62,592 nt of DNA from Prochlorococcus sp. AG-355-J23. Its GTDB lineage: Bacteria; Cyanobacteriota; Cyanobacteriia; PCC-6307; Cyanobiaceae. Below, piece after piece: positions 6,626 through 15,815 of this stretch. The stretch is from assembly GCA_003278705.1 (NCBI GenBank), contig QCDR01000008.1:1-62592 (forward strand), written 5' to 3'. Under the pieces are notes generated by a model that searched no databases, was not told the DNA's origin, and worked only from the letters and a program-made list of their open reading frames with translations. A program made the translations under genes and the position numbers. How positions within the stretch are numbered: the first letter of the stretch is position 1; each line of letters starts with the position of its first letter.

Positions 6626-8848
6626 ATGTTCACATCATCTTCAATAATTGATAATCTTAATCAGTCAGAAGGGTTAGAATATAAAAAATTATGCAGATTA
6701 TTAAAAATAACAAAGAAATCTGATAAGGATAAATTAGATATTGCTTTAACAGCTCTAGAAAAACTTGAAATAATTAATAAAAATGAGAATGATGAATATA
6801 CTTGCATAAAGAATAATGATCATCTTGTAGCCAAAATAAGATGTAGTAGCAAAGGCTATTGCTTTGCTGTCAGAGGAAAAGACAAAGAAGATATCTACAT
6901 TAAAGAAAATCTACTTAACTATGCATGGAATGGAGATAAAGTTTTAGTTAGGATAATAAAAGAGGGATATAGAAGAAGATCACCTGAAGGAATAGTTGAT
7001 TGTATTCTTGAAAGATCAAATCAAATACTTCTTTCTAAAGTAGAAATAATAAACAATGACGTATATGCCACCCCAATAGACGATAGGATCCTTTCTAAAA
7101 TTAAACTTCCAAAAGAGAATAAAAAATACACTTTCAATCCAGACAATAAGAATATAGTAAAAGTTGAGATTGATAGATTCCCCATAGGTCAAGAAGAAGG
7201 ACTAGGTCATGTGATACAAGAACTAAAACTAAACAATAATGAAGACTATGATACAGACTTTGTTTTATCTAAAAGCAATATCGTTAAATCATACGATTTA
7301 AATAATATTGAATCAAAAAAAATAGAACAAAGGGAGAGGATAGACCTTACAGATAAAAACTCTTATTTATTCAAAAGTTGGAATTCTAATAATTCTCCAA
7401 TGCTCCCAATGATTCAAATAGAGCAGGGAAAAAATAAAAATACTAAATTATGGATACATACAAATAATCTTGCAGAAAGAGTAGATCTAAATAGTAAAAA
7501 ATCTCTAGAAATATTATTCAAAGGCTTTGAATCATTACCCTTATTAAATGATTGGCAAAACTACCTTGGTGAAGCCATTAGAAATGATTCTGAATTTAAA
7601 TTTGGTGAAAAGAATGAAGCAATAAGCCTTTGTGTCAATTTAAACAGTGATAATGAAATAATTGATTGGTCATTTCATCTTACTTTAGTAAAATGCAGTC
7701 TTATTGTTGGAAGTAATCATACTGACGCGCTTCTATCTAGAAAAAGTAAATCAAGAATAACCTCTCGGATATTAAAACCTATAAAGGAATATGTCGACGA
7801 TTTAGATAAAATATTAGAGATTTCATGTTCATTCAGAGAAAAACATCTTTTGGAGGGTAAGGTGGAAATTCCTGCGCCACTGAATAAGATTGAAGCACTA
7901 GAAGAATTTTTTATTCACAATCCAGCTGAATATTCAAAAGGATATTTTGAATCATTTAATAAAGAAGATTGCCAAACTTACCTTTCACCAATACTATATG
8001 AGGCTAATTTAATATGGTTCAAACATTCAAATCAATATGGCTTAAAAAGTGCCGGATACATCTCAAATGGAATAGATTACGTTAATGCTAATGAAATTAT
8101 CAAATATTCAGAATTTATTGATAATGATGTAGAGCTTAATGAAGATGGCAATTTGACATTTAGTCAAGTAATTAAATTATGTGACGACGATAATAAAAAA
8201 AGAATCTTACATAAACTTCTTATTAATGAATTTAAGGATAATGAAATAAGGTTGATATCTAAAGATCCTGTCAATGATGAATCAGTAAAATTATTTATTT
8301 CTCCATGGACGATTCCTGGATTTGACTTTACAAATCTTATAAATCAGTACTGTATTTTTAATATGATATTAAATGGTAAGAAATCAAAGAAAAATAATTT
8401 AAATGAAATTAATATATCTGAGAGTAATTCATTAGAGTTAGTAAATTGGGATATATTTAATTCATCAATTTCAAAAAATCTAGAAATATTATTTAACAAG
8501 TTTGTGATAGATAAACTAAATGAATTTAAGTACAAAGTTAACCAATATAAATCTAATATGATAAATATAAAAAAAGTAAGAAAAGCAGAAAAATTACTAG
8601 GTAATGTTTATAGTGGGTTTATTTTATCAGTGCAAACATATGGTTTCTTTGTTGAGATAACAGAACTAAATGTAGAGGGTTTAGTACATGTAAGTACTCT
8701 TAATAATGATTGGTATGAATACAGGTCAAGGCAAAATCTATTGATTGGAAGAAAATCTAAAAAATCATATAAAGTTGGAGATGAAATTGAAGTAAAAATA
8801 ATTAAAGTCGATATTCTTAAATATCAAATTGATTTAGAATTAACATAA
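6626..8848 (+). CDS. RNase II/R (RNB) family protein with catalytic site lost, C-terminal S1 domain
   Basis: 740 residues: an N-terminal winged-helix-like region (1-60), cold-shock-like OB region, RNB core (about 230-600) and a C-terminal S1 RNA-binding domain (about 655-738, GFILSVQTYGFFVEI...VEGLVHVSTL). RNB enzymes degrade RNA 3' to 5' using an aspartate cluster (IDPxxAKDxDDA) just after R.DLT. Here RIDLT is present at 238-242, but the following stretch reads SYLFKSWNSNNSPMLPM with no acidic residues before LWIHTNNL. The late TSPIRRY motif is also replaced (ISPWTIPGFDF). It therefore probably binds RNA without cleaving it. It is related to cyanobacterial RNase II/Zam-type proteins. Confidence 0.82.
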   Translation: MFTSSSIIDNLNQSEGLEYKKLCRLLKITKKSDKDKLDIALTALEKLEIINKNENDEYTCIKNNDHLVAKIRCSSKGYCFAVRGKDKEDIYIKENLLNYAWNGDKVLVRIIKEGYRRRSPEGIVDCILERSNQILLSKVEIINNDVYATPIDDRILSKIKLPKENKKYTFNPDNKNIVKVEIDRFPIGQEEGLGHVIQELKLNNNEDYDTDFVLSKSNIVKSYDLNNIESKKIEQRERIDLTDKNSYLFKSWNSNNSPMLPMIQIEQGKNKNTKLWIHTNNLAERVDLNSKKSLEILFKGFESLPLLNDWQNYLGEAIRNDSEFKFGEKNEAISLCVNLNSDNEIIDWSFHLTLVKCSLIVGSNHTDALLSRKSKSRITSRILKPIKEYVDDLDKILEISCSFREKHLLEGKVEIPAPLNKIEALEEFFIHNPAEYSKGYFESFNKEDCQTYLSPILYEANLIWFKHSNQYGLKSAGYISNGIDYVNANEIIKYSEFIDNDVELNEDGNLTFSQVIKLCDDDNKKRILHKLLINEFKDNEIRLISKDPVNDESVKLFISPWTIPGFDFTNLINQYCIFNMILNGKKSKKNNLNEINISESNSLELVNWDIFNSSISKNLEILFNKFVIDKLNEFKYKVNQYKSNMINIKKVRKAEKLLGNVYSGFILSVQTYGFFVEITELNVEGLVHVSTLNNDWYEYRSRQNLLIGRKSKKSYKVGDEIEVKIIKVDILKYQIDLELT

Positions 8849-8916
8849 ATAAATTTTCACAAAATATATATTATGGAAATATTAACCAAAAAAATTTAAG
8901 ATAACTTTTTATAATT

Positions 8917-9360
8917 ATGTTTAAGAAAAAATATTTACTTTTTACTCTTTTTTTAATAATTATTTTTCAAATTTTATTATATACAAATAATAATCAGAAG
9001 ACTTCATTTAGATACTTTAAATGGACCCTACAAGAAGTAACTATAGGTAAATTAATCAGTATTTCGTTTTTTTCTGGTTTATTTGTAAGCGCTTTATTGA
9101 ATAAAACAATTACTAGTAATAGTTTCAGAAAAAAAACTTTCGAAAATGTGCAAGATGATTTTGTATCTAATAATAATGAGGAAGAAATGGAACCAAACGT
9201 TGAAATGCCGCCACAAAGGGATATTAGAGAAACTCAACCAACAATTTCTGTTAATTACAGAGTAGTCAAAAGCATGAATGATAATAATTTTAAAAAAGAT
9301 CAAAGTTATTCAAATCAAGATATTAAAGATGACTGGGATAATGCTGATAATGAATGGTAG
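8917..9360 (+). CDS. Two-helix membrane protein with acidic cytosolic tail, unknown
   Basis: 147 residues. A hydrophobic N-terminal helix (about 6-23) is followed by a short loop and a second helix (ISFFSGLFVSALL, about 47-62), then a hydrophilic, Asn/Glu-rich tail of about 80 residues ending in DWDNADNEW. The two-helix layout resembles LapA-like proteins, but I cannot confirm the family. It lies between the RNB-like gene and the DUF2996 gene on the same strand, each separated by 60-70 bp. Confidence 0.6.
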   Translation: MFKKKYLLFTLFLIIIFQILLYTNNNQKTSFRYFKWTLQEVTIGKLISISFFSGLFVSALLNKTITSNSFRKKTFENVQDDFVSNNNEEEMEPNVEMPPQRDIRETQPTISVNYRVVKSMNDNNFKKDQSYSNQDIKDDWDNADNEW

Positions 9361-9419
9361 AAAAATAAATTAATTAAAAAATGTTTTTTTAATTTATAAT
9401 AAAATAAAGAGTTTTTTTT

Positions 9420-9986
9420 ATGGAAGAAAATTTAGACAAAAATAATGAAGTAAATAAAGAAATATCTGACAACACTACTAAATCAAGCTCTGATGAAATA
9501 AAAGAACCTAAATCAGAAAAAGTTATCAATATGGATATAAACAATAGTGATTCTACTAATAAAGTTGTTATAAAAAATGAAATTAATACTCCCGAAAAAC
9601 CTATAACAAAACCCAAAAAAGAACTCCCAGTAGAGAAAAAGCCTTTCCAAGAATTTATAAACATACACTTAATTCCTTCACTTACTGAGGAAATTAATCA
9701 AAGAGGATTAGAAATAAACAATATTAACCTCACTAACACAAATAGACCTATTGCTGGAGATAAATGTTGGGTAATAAATTGTGAAATTAAAGATACATGT
9801 AACTTTTGGTTATCCTTTGAGAAGGATGACATTAGTTCATTAAAAAGTATTTCTTTATCAAAACCCAATCAAAAACCAAGTATTATTGAATCTTTTCTTA
9901 TTGACGAAAAAAGAATTACCCTAAAATTAATTATTTCAAGAGTACTTCAAAGATTGAATGGGCAAAAGTTAATAGGAGTTAATTAG
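9420..9986 (+). CDS. DUF2996 family protein
   Basis: 188 residues. The first 75 are a disordered, charged linker (many Asn, Lys, Glu). The remaining part fits DUF2996, a cyanobacterial and chloroplast family: KPFQEFINIHLIPSL, a WVI..EIKD..NFWLSFEKDDI core, and the ending ESFLIDEKRITLKL...LQRLNGQKLIGVN. The family's function is not established. It directly precedes acsF on the same strand with an 80 bp gap, so it may share regulation with chlorophyll synthesis, but this is only positional evidence. Confidence 0.82.
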   Translation: MEENLDKNNEVNKEISDNTTKSSSDEIKEPKSEKVINMDINNSDSTNKVVIKNEINTPEKPITKPKKELPVEKKPFQEFINIHLIPSLTEEINQRGLEINNINLTNTNRPIAGDKCWVINCEIKDTCNFWLSFEKDDISSLKSISLSKPNQKPSIIESFLIDEKRITLKLIISRVLQRLNGQKLIGVN

Positions 9987-10066
9987 AAAAACAATAACAC
10001 CAAGTTAACTTTTCCCTCGAAAACACAAATCATAGTAAATAATAGTATTAATAAACCAAATAAAAA

Positions 10067-11239
10067 ATGGCTCAATCAACTGTTGAATCAAAAAATAAAA
10101 AAGATATTAATAATGGAAAGATACCAGCAAAAGAAACAATTTTGTCCCCAAGATTCTATACAACTGATTTTGAGGCCATGGAAAATATGGATTTATCAAT
10201 AAACGAGGAGGAATTGGAAGCTATATGTGAGGAATTTAGGAAAGATTACAATAGACATCATTTTGTAAGAAATAGTGAATTTGAAGGCGCTGCAGAAAAA
10301 TTAGATCCTGAGACAAGAGAGCTTTTTGTTGATTTTCTCGAGGGAAGTTGTACTTCAGAATTTTCAGGTTTTTTACTTTATAAAGAACTTAGTAAGAGAA
10401 TTAAAGTCAAAAACCCACTTCTTGCAGAATGTTTTGCTCATATGGCAAGAGATGAAGCAAGACATGCAGGTTTTTTAAATAAATCAATGAGTGACTTTGG
10501 ACTTCAGTTAGATTTAGGTTTTTTAACCGCTAATAAAGATTACACTTATTTCCCTCCAAGAAGTATTTTTTACGCTACTTATTTATCCGAAAAAATAGGT
10601 TATTGGAGATACATAGCAATTTATAGGCATCTCGAAAAGAACCCTGATAGCAAAATTTTTCCACTATTTAATTACTTTGAAAATTGGTGTCAAGATGAAA
10701 ATAGACATGGGGATTTTTTTGACGCATTAATGAAAGCACAACCTCGTACTGTTAAATCTTTAAGCCAAAAAATTACCATTGGCGGCTCTACTTTTACACA
10801 CCCATTATTTGACTATTTCCATAGGTTTAGATATTTTTTGAATAATCTTCCATTAACATCCAAGTTATGGTCTAGGTTCTTTCTATTAGCTGTATTTGCA
10901 ACTATGTATGCAAGGGATTTGGGTATTAAAAAAGATTTCTACACTTCTTTAGGTTTAGATGCCAGGGATTACGACCAGTTTGTTATTAACAAAACAAATG
11001 AAACTGCAGCTAGAGTTTTCCCTGTAGTAATGGACGTTTATGATAAATCTTTTTATGGAAGATTAGATAAAATAGTAGAGAATAATAAGGATCTTTCCGA
11101 TATTGCAAGCAGTGATGGAAATAAAGTATCTAAAACTTTTAAAAAATTACCTAAATATTTATCAAACGGTTACCAGTTATTAAGACTATACTTATTAAAA
11201 CCTCTTGATAGCAAAGATTTCCAACCTTCGATTAGATAA
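10067..11239 (+). CDS. acsF: Mg-protoporphyrin IX monomethyl ester oxidative cyclase, aerobic type
   Basis: 390 residues. This di-iron enzyme makes the fifth ring of chlorophyll (divinyl protochlorophyllide) using O2. Iron-ligand motifs are seen as [11 protein letters not shown] at 126-136 (Glu130, His133) and [11 protein letters not shown] at about 208-218 (Glu211, His214), with other ligand glutamates in EFEGAAEKL and [15 protein letters not shown]. Length is close to the 350-390 of cyanobacterial and plant enzymes. The N-terminal 25 residues are a variable lysine-rich extension. The partner enzyme chlH, an earlier step of the same pathway, is 13 kb away. The leader of about 80 bp should hold its promoter. 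Confidence 0.96.
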   Translation: MAQSTVESKNKKDINNGKIPAKETILSPRFYTTDFEAMENMDLSINEEELEAICEEFRKDYNRHHFVRNSEFEGAAEKLDPETRELFVDFLEGSCTSEFSGFLLYKELSKRIKVKNPLLAECFAHMARDEARHAGFLNKSMSDFGLQLDLGFLTANKDYTYFPPRSIFYATYLSEKIGYWRYIAIYRHLEKNPDSKIFPLFNYFENWCQDENRHGDFFDALMKAQPRTVKSLSQKITIGGSTFTHPLFDYFHRFRYFLNNLPLTSKLWSRFFLLAVFATMYARDLGIKKDFYTSLGLDARDYDQFVINKTNETAARVFPVVMDVYDKSFYGRLDKIVENNKDLSDIASSDGNKVSKTFKKLPKYLSNGYQLLRLYLLKPLDSKDFQPSIR

Positions 11240-11270
11240 TCTTTAATACAGAGAAGATTTATAGACTCAT

Positions 11271-12695
11271 ATGCTTTCGTCACAAATCAAATCAAATGAA
11301 ATCGTTTTCGGTATTTGCAATAAAGATTTATTAGAAGAAATTATTTTCTACGGCATTGGACTTGGCGCTGATTTTGTAGAAATATTTATAGAGAATACTG
11401 ACAATTCAAGCGTTCTAGCTGAAGAAGACTTTATTACAAATGTTAGTCCATCATTTGGAAGGGGTGCAGGCATTAGAATTTTCAAGGGGGAAAAGGATGG
11501 ATTTGTAAGTACAAATGATTTAACAAAGCATGGCTTGATGAGATCGGTATCTCAGGCTATTGAGATGTTAGTAGACATAACAGACAACAAAATAGAAGTA
11601 TTTAACGGTTTAAATAAACATAGGGACTATAGTTTATCAAAGAAAAAATGGATTAATGAAGTCCCATCTATTCATGAGATAAGTGAAAAACTACTAGTCA
11701 GCACGAGGTCTTTAAAAAAAAATAATAAAATAATAACTAGAAAAGGAAGTTACTCAAGAAATCTTCAGGAGATTATTATAGCTTCCAGTGACGGAACCTA
11801 TGTCACAGATATTAGATTGCATCAAACAGTTGGACTCAACGTAATTGCAAGTGATGCCCAATATAGATCTAGTGGAAGTAGAAGATTTGGATCGTCAGGA
11901 ATGCCTAATGAATTCAGATTATGGGATCACGAAAAAGCAGCTAATGATGTATTTGAAAGTTCAATGAACATGTTGTATGCAGATTATGTTGATGCAGGAC
12001 AAATGCCTGTTGTATTGGCTAATAAATTTGGTGGCGTTATATTCCATGAAGCCTGCGGTCATTTACTTGAAACTACTCAAATAGAGAGAGGAACAACACC
12101 ATTTGAGAATAAATTGAATGAAAAAATTGCACATGAATCTGTAACAGCAATAGATGAAGGGATATCAGAAGGATCCTTCGGTTCATTATCAGTAGATGAT
12201 GAAGGTATGGAACCCGAAAAATCAGTTCTTATAAAAGATGGTATTTTAAAAAAATTTATATCCGACAGGGCAGGTGAATTAAGAACTGGCCATAAAAGAA
12301 CAGGAAGTGGGAGAAGACAAAATTATTCTTTTGCTGCAGCTTCAAGAATGAGAAATACTTATATAGCTAAAGGCGAACACTCGAAAGAGGATTTAATAAA
12401 TAGTATTAGTGAAGGTCTTTACTGCAAATCAATGGGTGGTGGCAGTGTAGGTGCTACAGGACAATTTAATTTTGCAGTAGAAGAAGGATATCTCATTAAA
12501 AATGGAAAATTAACTAGTCCAGTAAAGGGAGCAACATTGATCGGTGAGGCTAAAGAAGTTATGCCAAAAATATCAATGTGCGGAAATGATCTCGAATTGG
12601 CTCCTGGATTTTGTGGATCCATTAGTGGAAGTGTCAACGTAACAGTTGGCCAACCTCATATTAAGGTTGATTCAATCACTGTAGGCGGAAGATAG
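11271..12695 (+). CDS. tldD: TldD family metalloprotease subunit
   Basis: 474 residues. TldD pairs with TldE/PmbA in a heterodimeric zinc protease that trims unfolded peptides. The metal-binding motif HEACGH (HExxxH) is at residues 259-264, and the downstream GASPxxx-like region contains the conserved Cys loop ISMCGNDLELAPGFCGS. Length fits the family (about 460-480). Its partner gene pmbA starts 3 bp after its stop, so the subunits are made from one message. In enterobacteria the pair matures microcin B17; in a streamlined cyanobacterium general peptide turnover is more likely. Confidence 0.93.
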   Translation: MLSSQIKSNEIVFGICNKDLLEEIIFYGIGLGADFVEIFIENTDNSSVLAEEDFITNVSPSFGRGAGIRIFKGEKDGFVSTNDLTKHGLMRSVSQAIEMLVDITDNKIEVFNGLNKHRDYSLSKKKWINEVPSIHEISEKLLVSTRSLKKNNKIITRKGSYSRNLQEIIIASSDGTYVTDIRLHQTVGLNVIASDAQYRSSGSRRFGSSGMPNEFRLWDHEKAANDVFESSMNMLYADYVDAGQMPVVLANKFGGVIFHEACGHLLETTQIERGTTPFENKLNEKIAHESVTAIDEGISEGSFGSLSVDDEGMEPEKSVLIKDGILKKFISDRAGELRTGHKRTGSGRRQNYSFAAASRMRNTYIAKGEHSKEDLINSISEGLYCKSMGGGSVGATGQFNFAVEEGYLIKNGKLTSPVKGATLIGEAKEVMPKISMCGNDLELAPGFCGSISGSVNVTVGQPHIKVDSITVGGR

Positions 12696-12698
12696 GAT

Positions 12699-14051
12699 AT
12701 GAATTCAAGAGAAATTACAACTCAAATCTCCAAAGCTGCAGATTTCCTAAATCTTAAAAAATGGGATTATGGAGCAAGCTTTTCTAATGATTATTCTGTG
12801 CAAGTTGATAAAGGAGAAGCTAAACAACTTAAGGCGTCACAAAAGCAAATTTTAACTATAAGAGTTTGGAATCAATCTAATCAAGTTGGTATTACTACAA
12901 CAAGTGATATTAGTGAATCTGGTATTAAAAAGGCTCTTAAGCAAGCAAATATAGCTTCTGATTTCGGCAATAAGAATGAAACTACAGAATTTTCACCACT
13001 AGCGAAGGATCCTATTAAAGTTAAGGAAGTTAAAAAAAGAAATCCTGTTGGAATAAAAAAATTACTTACACTTTTAAGAGTAGCGGAAGTTAAACTAATA
13101 GAAAGCCATGAATCCATAAAATCTGTTCCATATAATGGTTTATCTGAGAGTTTCTTTGAGAGAATTTATGCAAATAGTGAGGGTGCCTTTCGGAGTTATT
13201 CCAAAAGTCAAGCAGCACTATATTTATATGCAAGAGCAGAAGAAAAAAATAAGAAGCCTCGTAGTTCAGGTTCCGTAAAACTTGGATATGGAGCTGATGA
13301 TATAGATATCGAATCGTGTATTAAAGAGGCTTCAAAGAAAACAATTTCTCATTTAAATTATTCATTTATTAAAACTGATAAATATTTAATATGTTTTTCC
13401 CCAGAGTCTTTTTTAACTATCATTAACGCCTTTAGCTCAATGTTTAATGCTAGAAGCATCATAGATGGAGTGAGCTTATCTAATAAGAATTCAATCGGAG
13501 AGCAACTATCTACAAAAGCACTTAATATTTATGATGATGGCCTTCATGAAAAGAATATTTCATCATCACCATTTGATGGAGAAGGAACCCCAACCAAAAG
13601 ATTATGTCTAATTAATAGAGGGAGAATTGAAAATTTTATACATTCTGAATCTACTGCAAGAATATTTAAAACAACTCCCACTGGCCACGCTGGACTAGGA
13701 TCAAAAGTCTCAGTATCTCCTGATTGGATCGTAGTTGAAAAATCAGAAGAAAACTTTGATCTAAAAACATCACTAGATCACTCTACTTATGAGGGAGAAT
13801 TTGTATATATAGAAGAGTTAAATGCAATCCATGCAGGTGTCAGAGCAAGTCAAGGTTCATTTTCTCTTCCATTTGATGGATGGCTCTATAAGAACGGTAA
13901 TAAAATTTCAATAGAATCTGCCACCGTAGCAGGGGATATCAAATATCTTTTGAAAAACATAGTAAATATTGAATCAAGCCAGGAGGTAACAACAAGTGGG
14001 ATTTCTCCACATATATGGGTAGATGAATTATCAATAACTGGTGACGCGTGA
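12699..14051 (+). CDS. pmbA: PmbA/TldE family protease subunit
   Basis: 450 residues, the non-catalytic partner of TldD. It shares the overall fold (for example SSPFDGEGTPTKRLCLINRG, the family's conserved glycine-rich turn, and VAGDIKYLLKNI near the C terminus) but has no HExxxH, as expected for TldE. It lies 3 bp after tldD and overlaps fmt by 4 bp (GTGA), so the three genes form one translationally coupled run. Confidence 0.92.
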   Translation: MNSREITTQISKAADFLNLKKWDYGASFSNDYSVQVDKGEAKQLKASQKQILTIRVWNQSNQVGITTTSDISESGIKKALKQANIASDFGNKNETTEFSPLAKDPIKVKEVKKRNPVGIKKLLTLLRVAEVKLIESHESIKSVPYNGLSESFFERIYANSEGAFRSYSKSQAALYLYARAEEKNKKPRSSGSVKLGYGADDIDIESCIKEASKKTISHLNYSFIKTDKYLICFSPESFLTIINAFSSMFNARSIIDGVSLSNKNSIGEQLSTKALNIYDDGLHEKNISSSPFDGEGTPTKRLCLINRGRIENFIHSESTARIFKTTPTGHAGLGSKVSVSPDWIVVEKSEENFDLKTSLDHSTYEGEFVYIEELNAIHAGVRASQGSFSLPFDGWLYKNGNKISIESATVAGDIKYLLKNIVNIESSQEVTTSGISPHIWVDELSITGDA

Positions 14052-15034
14052 AAATTATATTCTGGGGAACACCTGAATATTCAATTCCTAGTCTTGATAT
14101 TTTTATTAAATCTAAGCACGAGGTAATTGCAGTAGTTAGTCAACCTGATAAGAAGAGATCTAGGGGAAATAAATTAATAGCCTCACCTGTAAAAAACATT
14201 GCTGAGCAAGAATCTATAAAAATTTATACTCCAGAAAAAATCAGGGGCAATTTAAATCTTATAAATGAACTTAAATCACTTTCTTGTGATTTATTTATTG
14301 TTATAGCTTACGGGAAAATTTTACCTAAAGAGATATTGGAAATTCCAAAATTTGGTAGTTGGAACGCACATGCTTCATTACTTCCAAGATGGCGTGGTGC
14401 CGCCCCAATTCAATGGTCCCTAATAAAAGGCGATGAATTTACTGGTGTAGGAATTATGAAAATGAATGAGGGGCTCGATACTGGCGACATATTGTTGGAA
14501 GAAAAAATTAAAATCAATAATAACGATAATTTAAATACATTATCGGAAAAACTTAGTATTTTATCGGCAAAACTATTTTTAAATGCTACATCTATAATCG
14601 AAGAAAATATTAATAAAAATACTAAAACTCAATTAATAAAACAAAATACCCTTGGAAGAGAAATTACTTACGCAAGAATGATTGAAAAATCAGACTTTAA
14701 AGTTGATTGGGGTAATGAGGCAATTAAAATTTCTCAAAAAATAAAAGGATTATACCCACGAACAAATACAAAATTTAGAGGTAAGAACCTTAAAATACTT
14801 AAAATCAAAGTTTTGACTAGTGATGTAATTAAAAATGAAAATTACCTTTTCATGAGCAATTATTCAAGACCAGGTATTATTCTTGCTGTAATAGAAAATG
14901 AAGGAATTGTAATTTCAACTAAAACTGATCCGATTATTTTGTTAGAAGCAAAACTTGAAGGCAAAAACATTTCTAGCAAAAAGCAATTGATTCAACAGTT
15001 AAAGCCATCAGCAGGTGAATATCTCTCAGATTAA
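14048..15034 (+). CDS. fmt: Methionyl-tRNA formyltransferase
   Basis: 328 residues, GTG start overlapping the pmbA stop. It transfers a formyl group from 10-formyl-tetrahydrofolate to initiator Met-tRNA. The catalytic hydrolase-like core is visible: FWGTPEYSIPSL at the N terminus, SLLPRWRGAAPIQWSL around residues 111-126 (SLLPxxRGAAP loop), and MNEGLDTGDIL at about 140. The C-terminal domain (about 210-320) is the usual tRNA-binding part. It converges with terC, sharing 4 bp at the 3' ends. The matching initiator tRNA is also in this window. Confidence 0.95.
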   Translation: MKIIFWGTPEYSIPSLDIFIKSKHEVIAVVSQPDKKRSRGNKLIASPVKNIAEQESIKIYTPEKIRGNLNLINELKSLSCDLFIVIAYGKILPKEILEIPKFGSWNAHASLLPRWRGAAPIQWSLIKGDEFTGVGIMKMNEGLDTGDILLEEKIKINNNDNLNTLSEKLSILSAKLFLNATSIIEENINKNTKTQLIKQNTLGREITYARMIEKSDFKVDWGNEAIKISQKIKGLYPRTNTKFRGKNLKILKIKVLTSDVIKNENYLFMSNYSRPGIILAVIENEGIVISTKTDPIILLEAKLEGKNISSKKQLIQQLKPSAGEYLSD

Positions 15035-15744
15035 GTTTTAGATTCTTTTTTAGAGAATCCCCAAATGAAAGCAAAAAGAATCAAAAAATAAAAATAATAG
15101 TCTGGAAGAATAGATTCTTTAATTAACGTATTTAGTAAAAGTTTAATCCCAACTATTAAAATTGCTACATAACCGGCTGTTTCTAATCTAGAAAATATAT
15201 CCAGAAGTTTTAGAAAAATCCCCGATGTAAATCTTAAGGCTAATACTCCAATCACTGCTCCAAATATAATTAATATGTATTGATCACTTATAGCTACTGC
15301 AGTAGTGATACTGTCTATGGAAAAAGCAAAATCAGTAATTGAAAGAAGCGCTACAATCCTTAAAAACCTAAAATTATTTTTATTATTATCTGTCCCATTT
15401 TCAGGGTTTGCTATATCTGAATTTAAAAAAACATTAGAGAAGAATAAATAAATTAAATAAAAACCAGCAAAAACTCTAATGAGAATAAACTTTAGAAGAA
15501 CATTAGATAATATGATTAGAATAATTCTAAATAATAAAGATATTGCTATACCAATATTTAAGGCTCTTGACCTTAATTCTGAACTATCGAGGGATTTAGT
15601 AAGAGAAGCTAGTGCTACAGCATTGTCTGCAGATAATAATAATTCTAGAGCAATTAATATTGGTAAAAGTGTAAAGATTTCGTACCAACTGTCTACCTGA
15701 TCTAGTGTGGGTATAAAAGAATTTATTGCGGCTGAATCCATCAA
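15031..15744 (-). CDS. TerC family integral membrane protein
   Basis: 237 residues with seven or so helices. The family signature ALELLLSADNAVALASL near residues 32-48 and the acidic ITDFAFSIDSITTAVAIS near 135-152 are the two metal-related motifs of TerC/Alx proteins. Family members are linked to tellurite resistance, Mn2+ export and, in plastids, thylakoid biogenesis. No neighbour narrows the role. It is divergent from mfd, with a 71 bp gap that contains a TATAAT-like stretch, and its last bases overlap the fmt end. Confidence 0.9.
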   Translation of the reverse strand: MMDSAAINSFIPTLDQVDSWYEIFTLLPILIALELLLSADNAVALASLTKSLDSSELRSRALNIGIAISLLFRIILIILSNVLLKFILIRVFAGFYLIYLFFSNVFLNSDIANPENGTDNNKNNFRFLRIVALLSITDFAFSIDSITTAVAISDQYILIIFGAVIGVLALRFTSGIFLKLLDIFSRLETAGYVAILIVGIKLLLNTLIKESILPDYYFYFLILFAFIWGFSKKESKT

Positions 15745-15815
15745 ATATTATTCACAATCAGTATAAAATCTAATATAATATATCGGATATTTGTAATCAA
15801 GATTGATAGTTATAA

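Noticed and set aside
11271..14051. TldD/TldE as part of a modified-peptide (RiPP) maturation system
   Set aside because: No precursor peptide, cyclase or dedicated exporter lies next to them; they sit in a housekeeping run with fmt.
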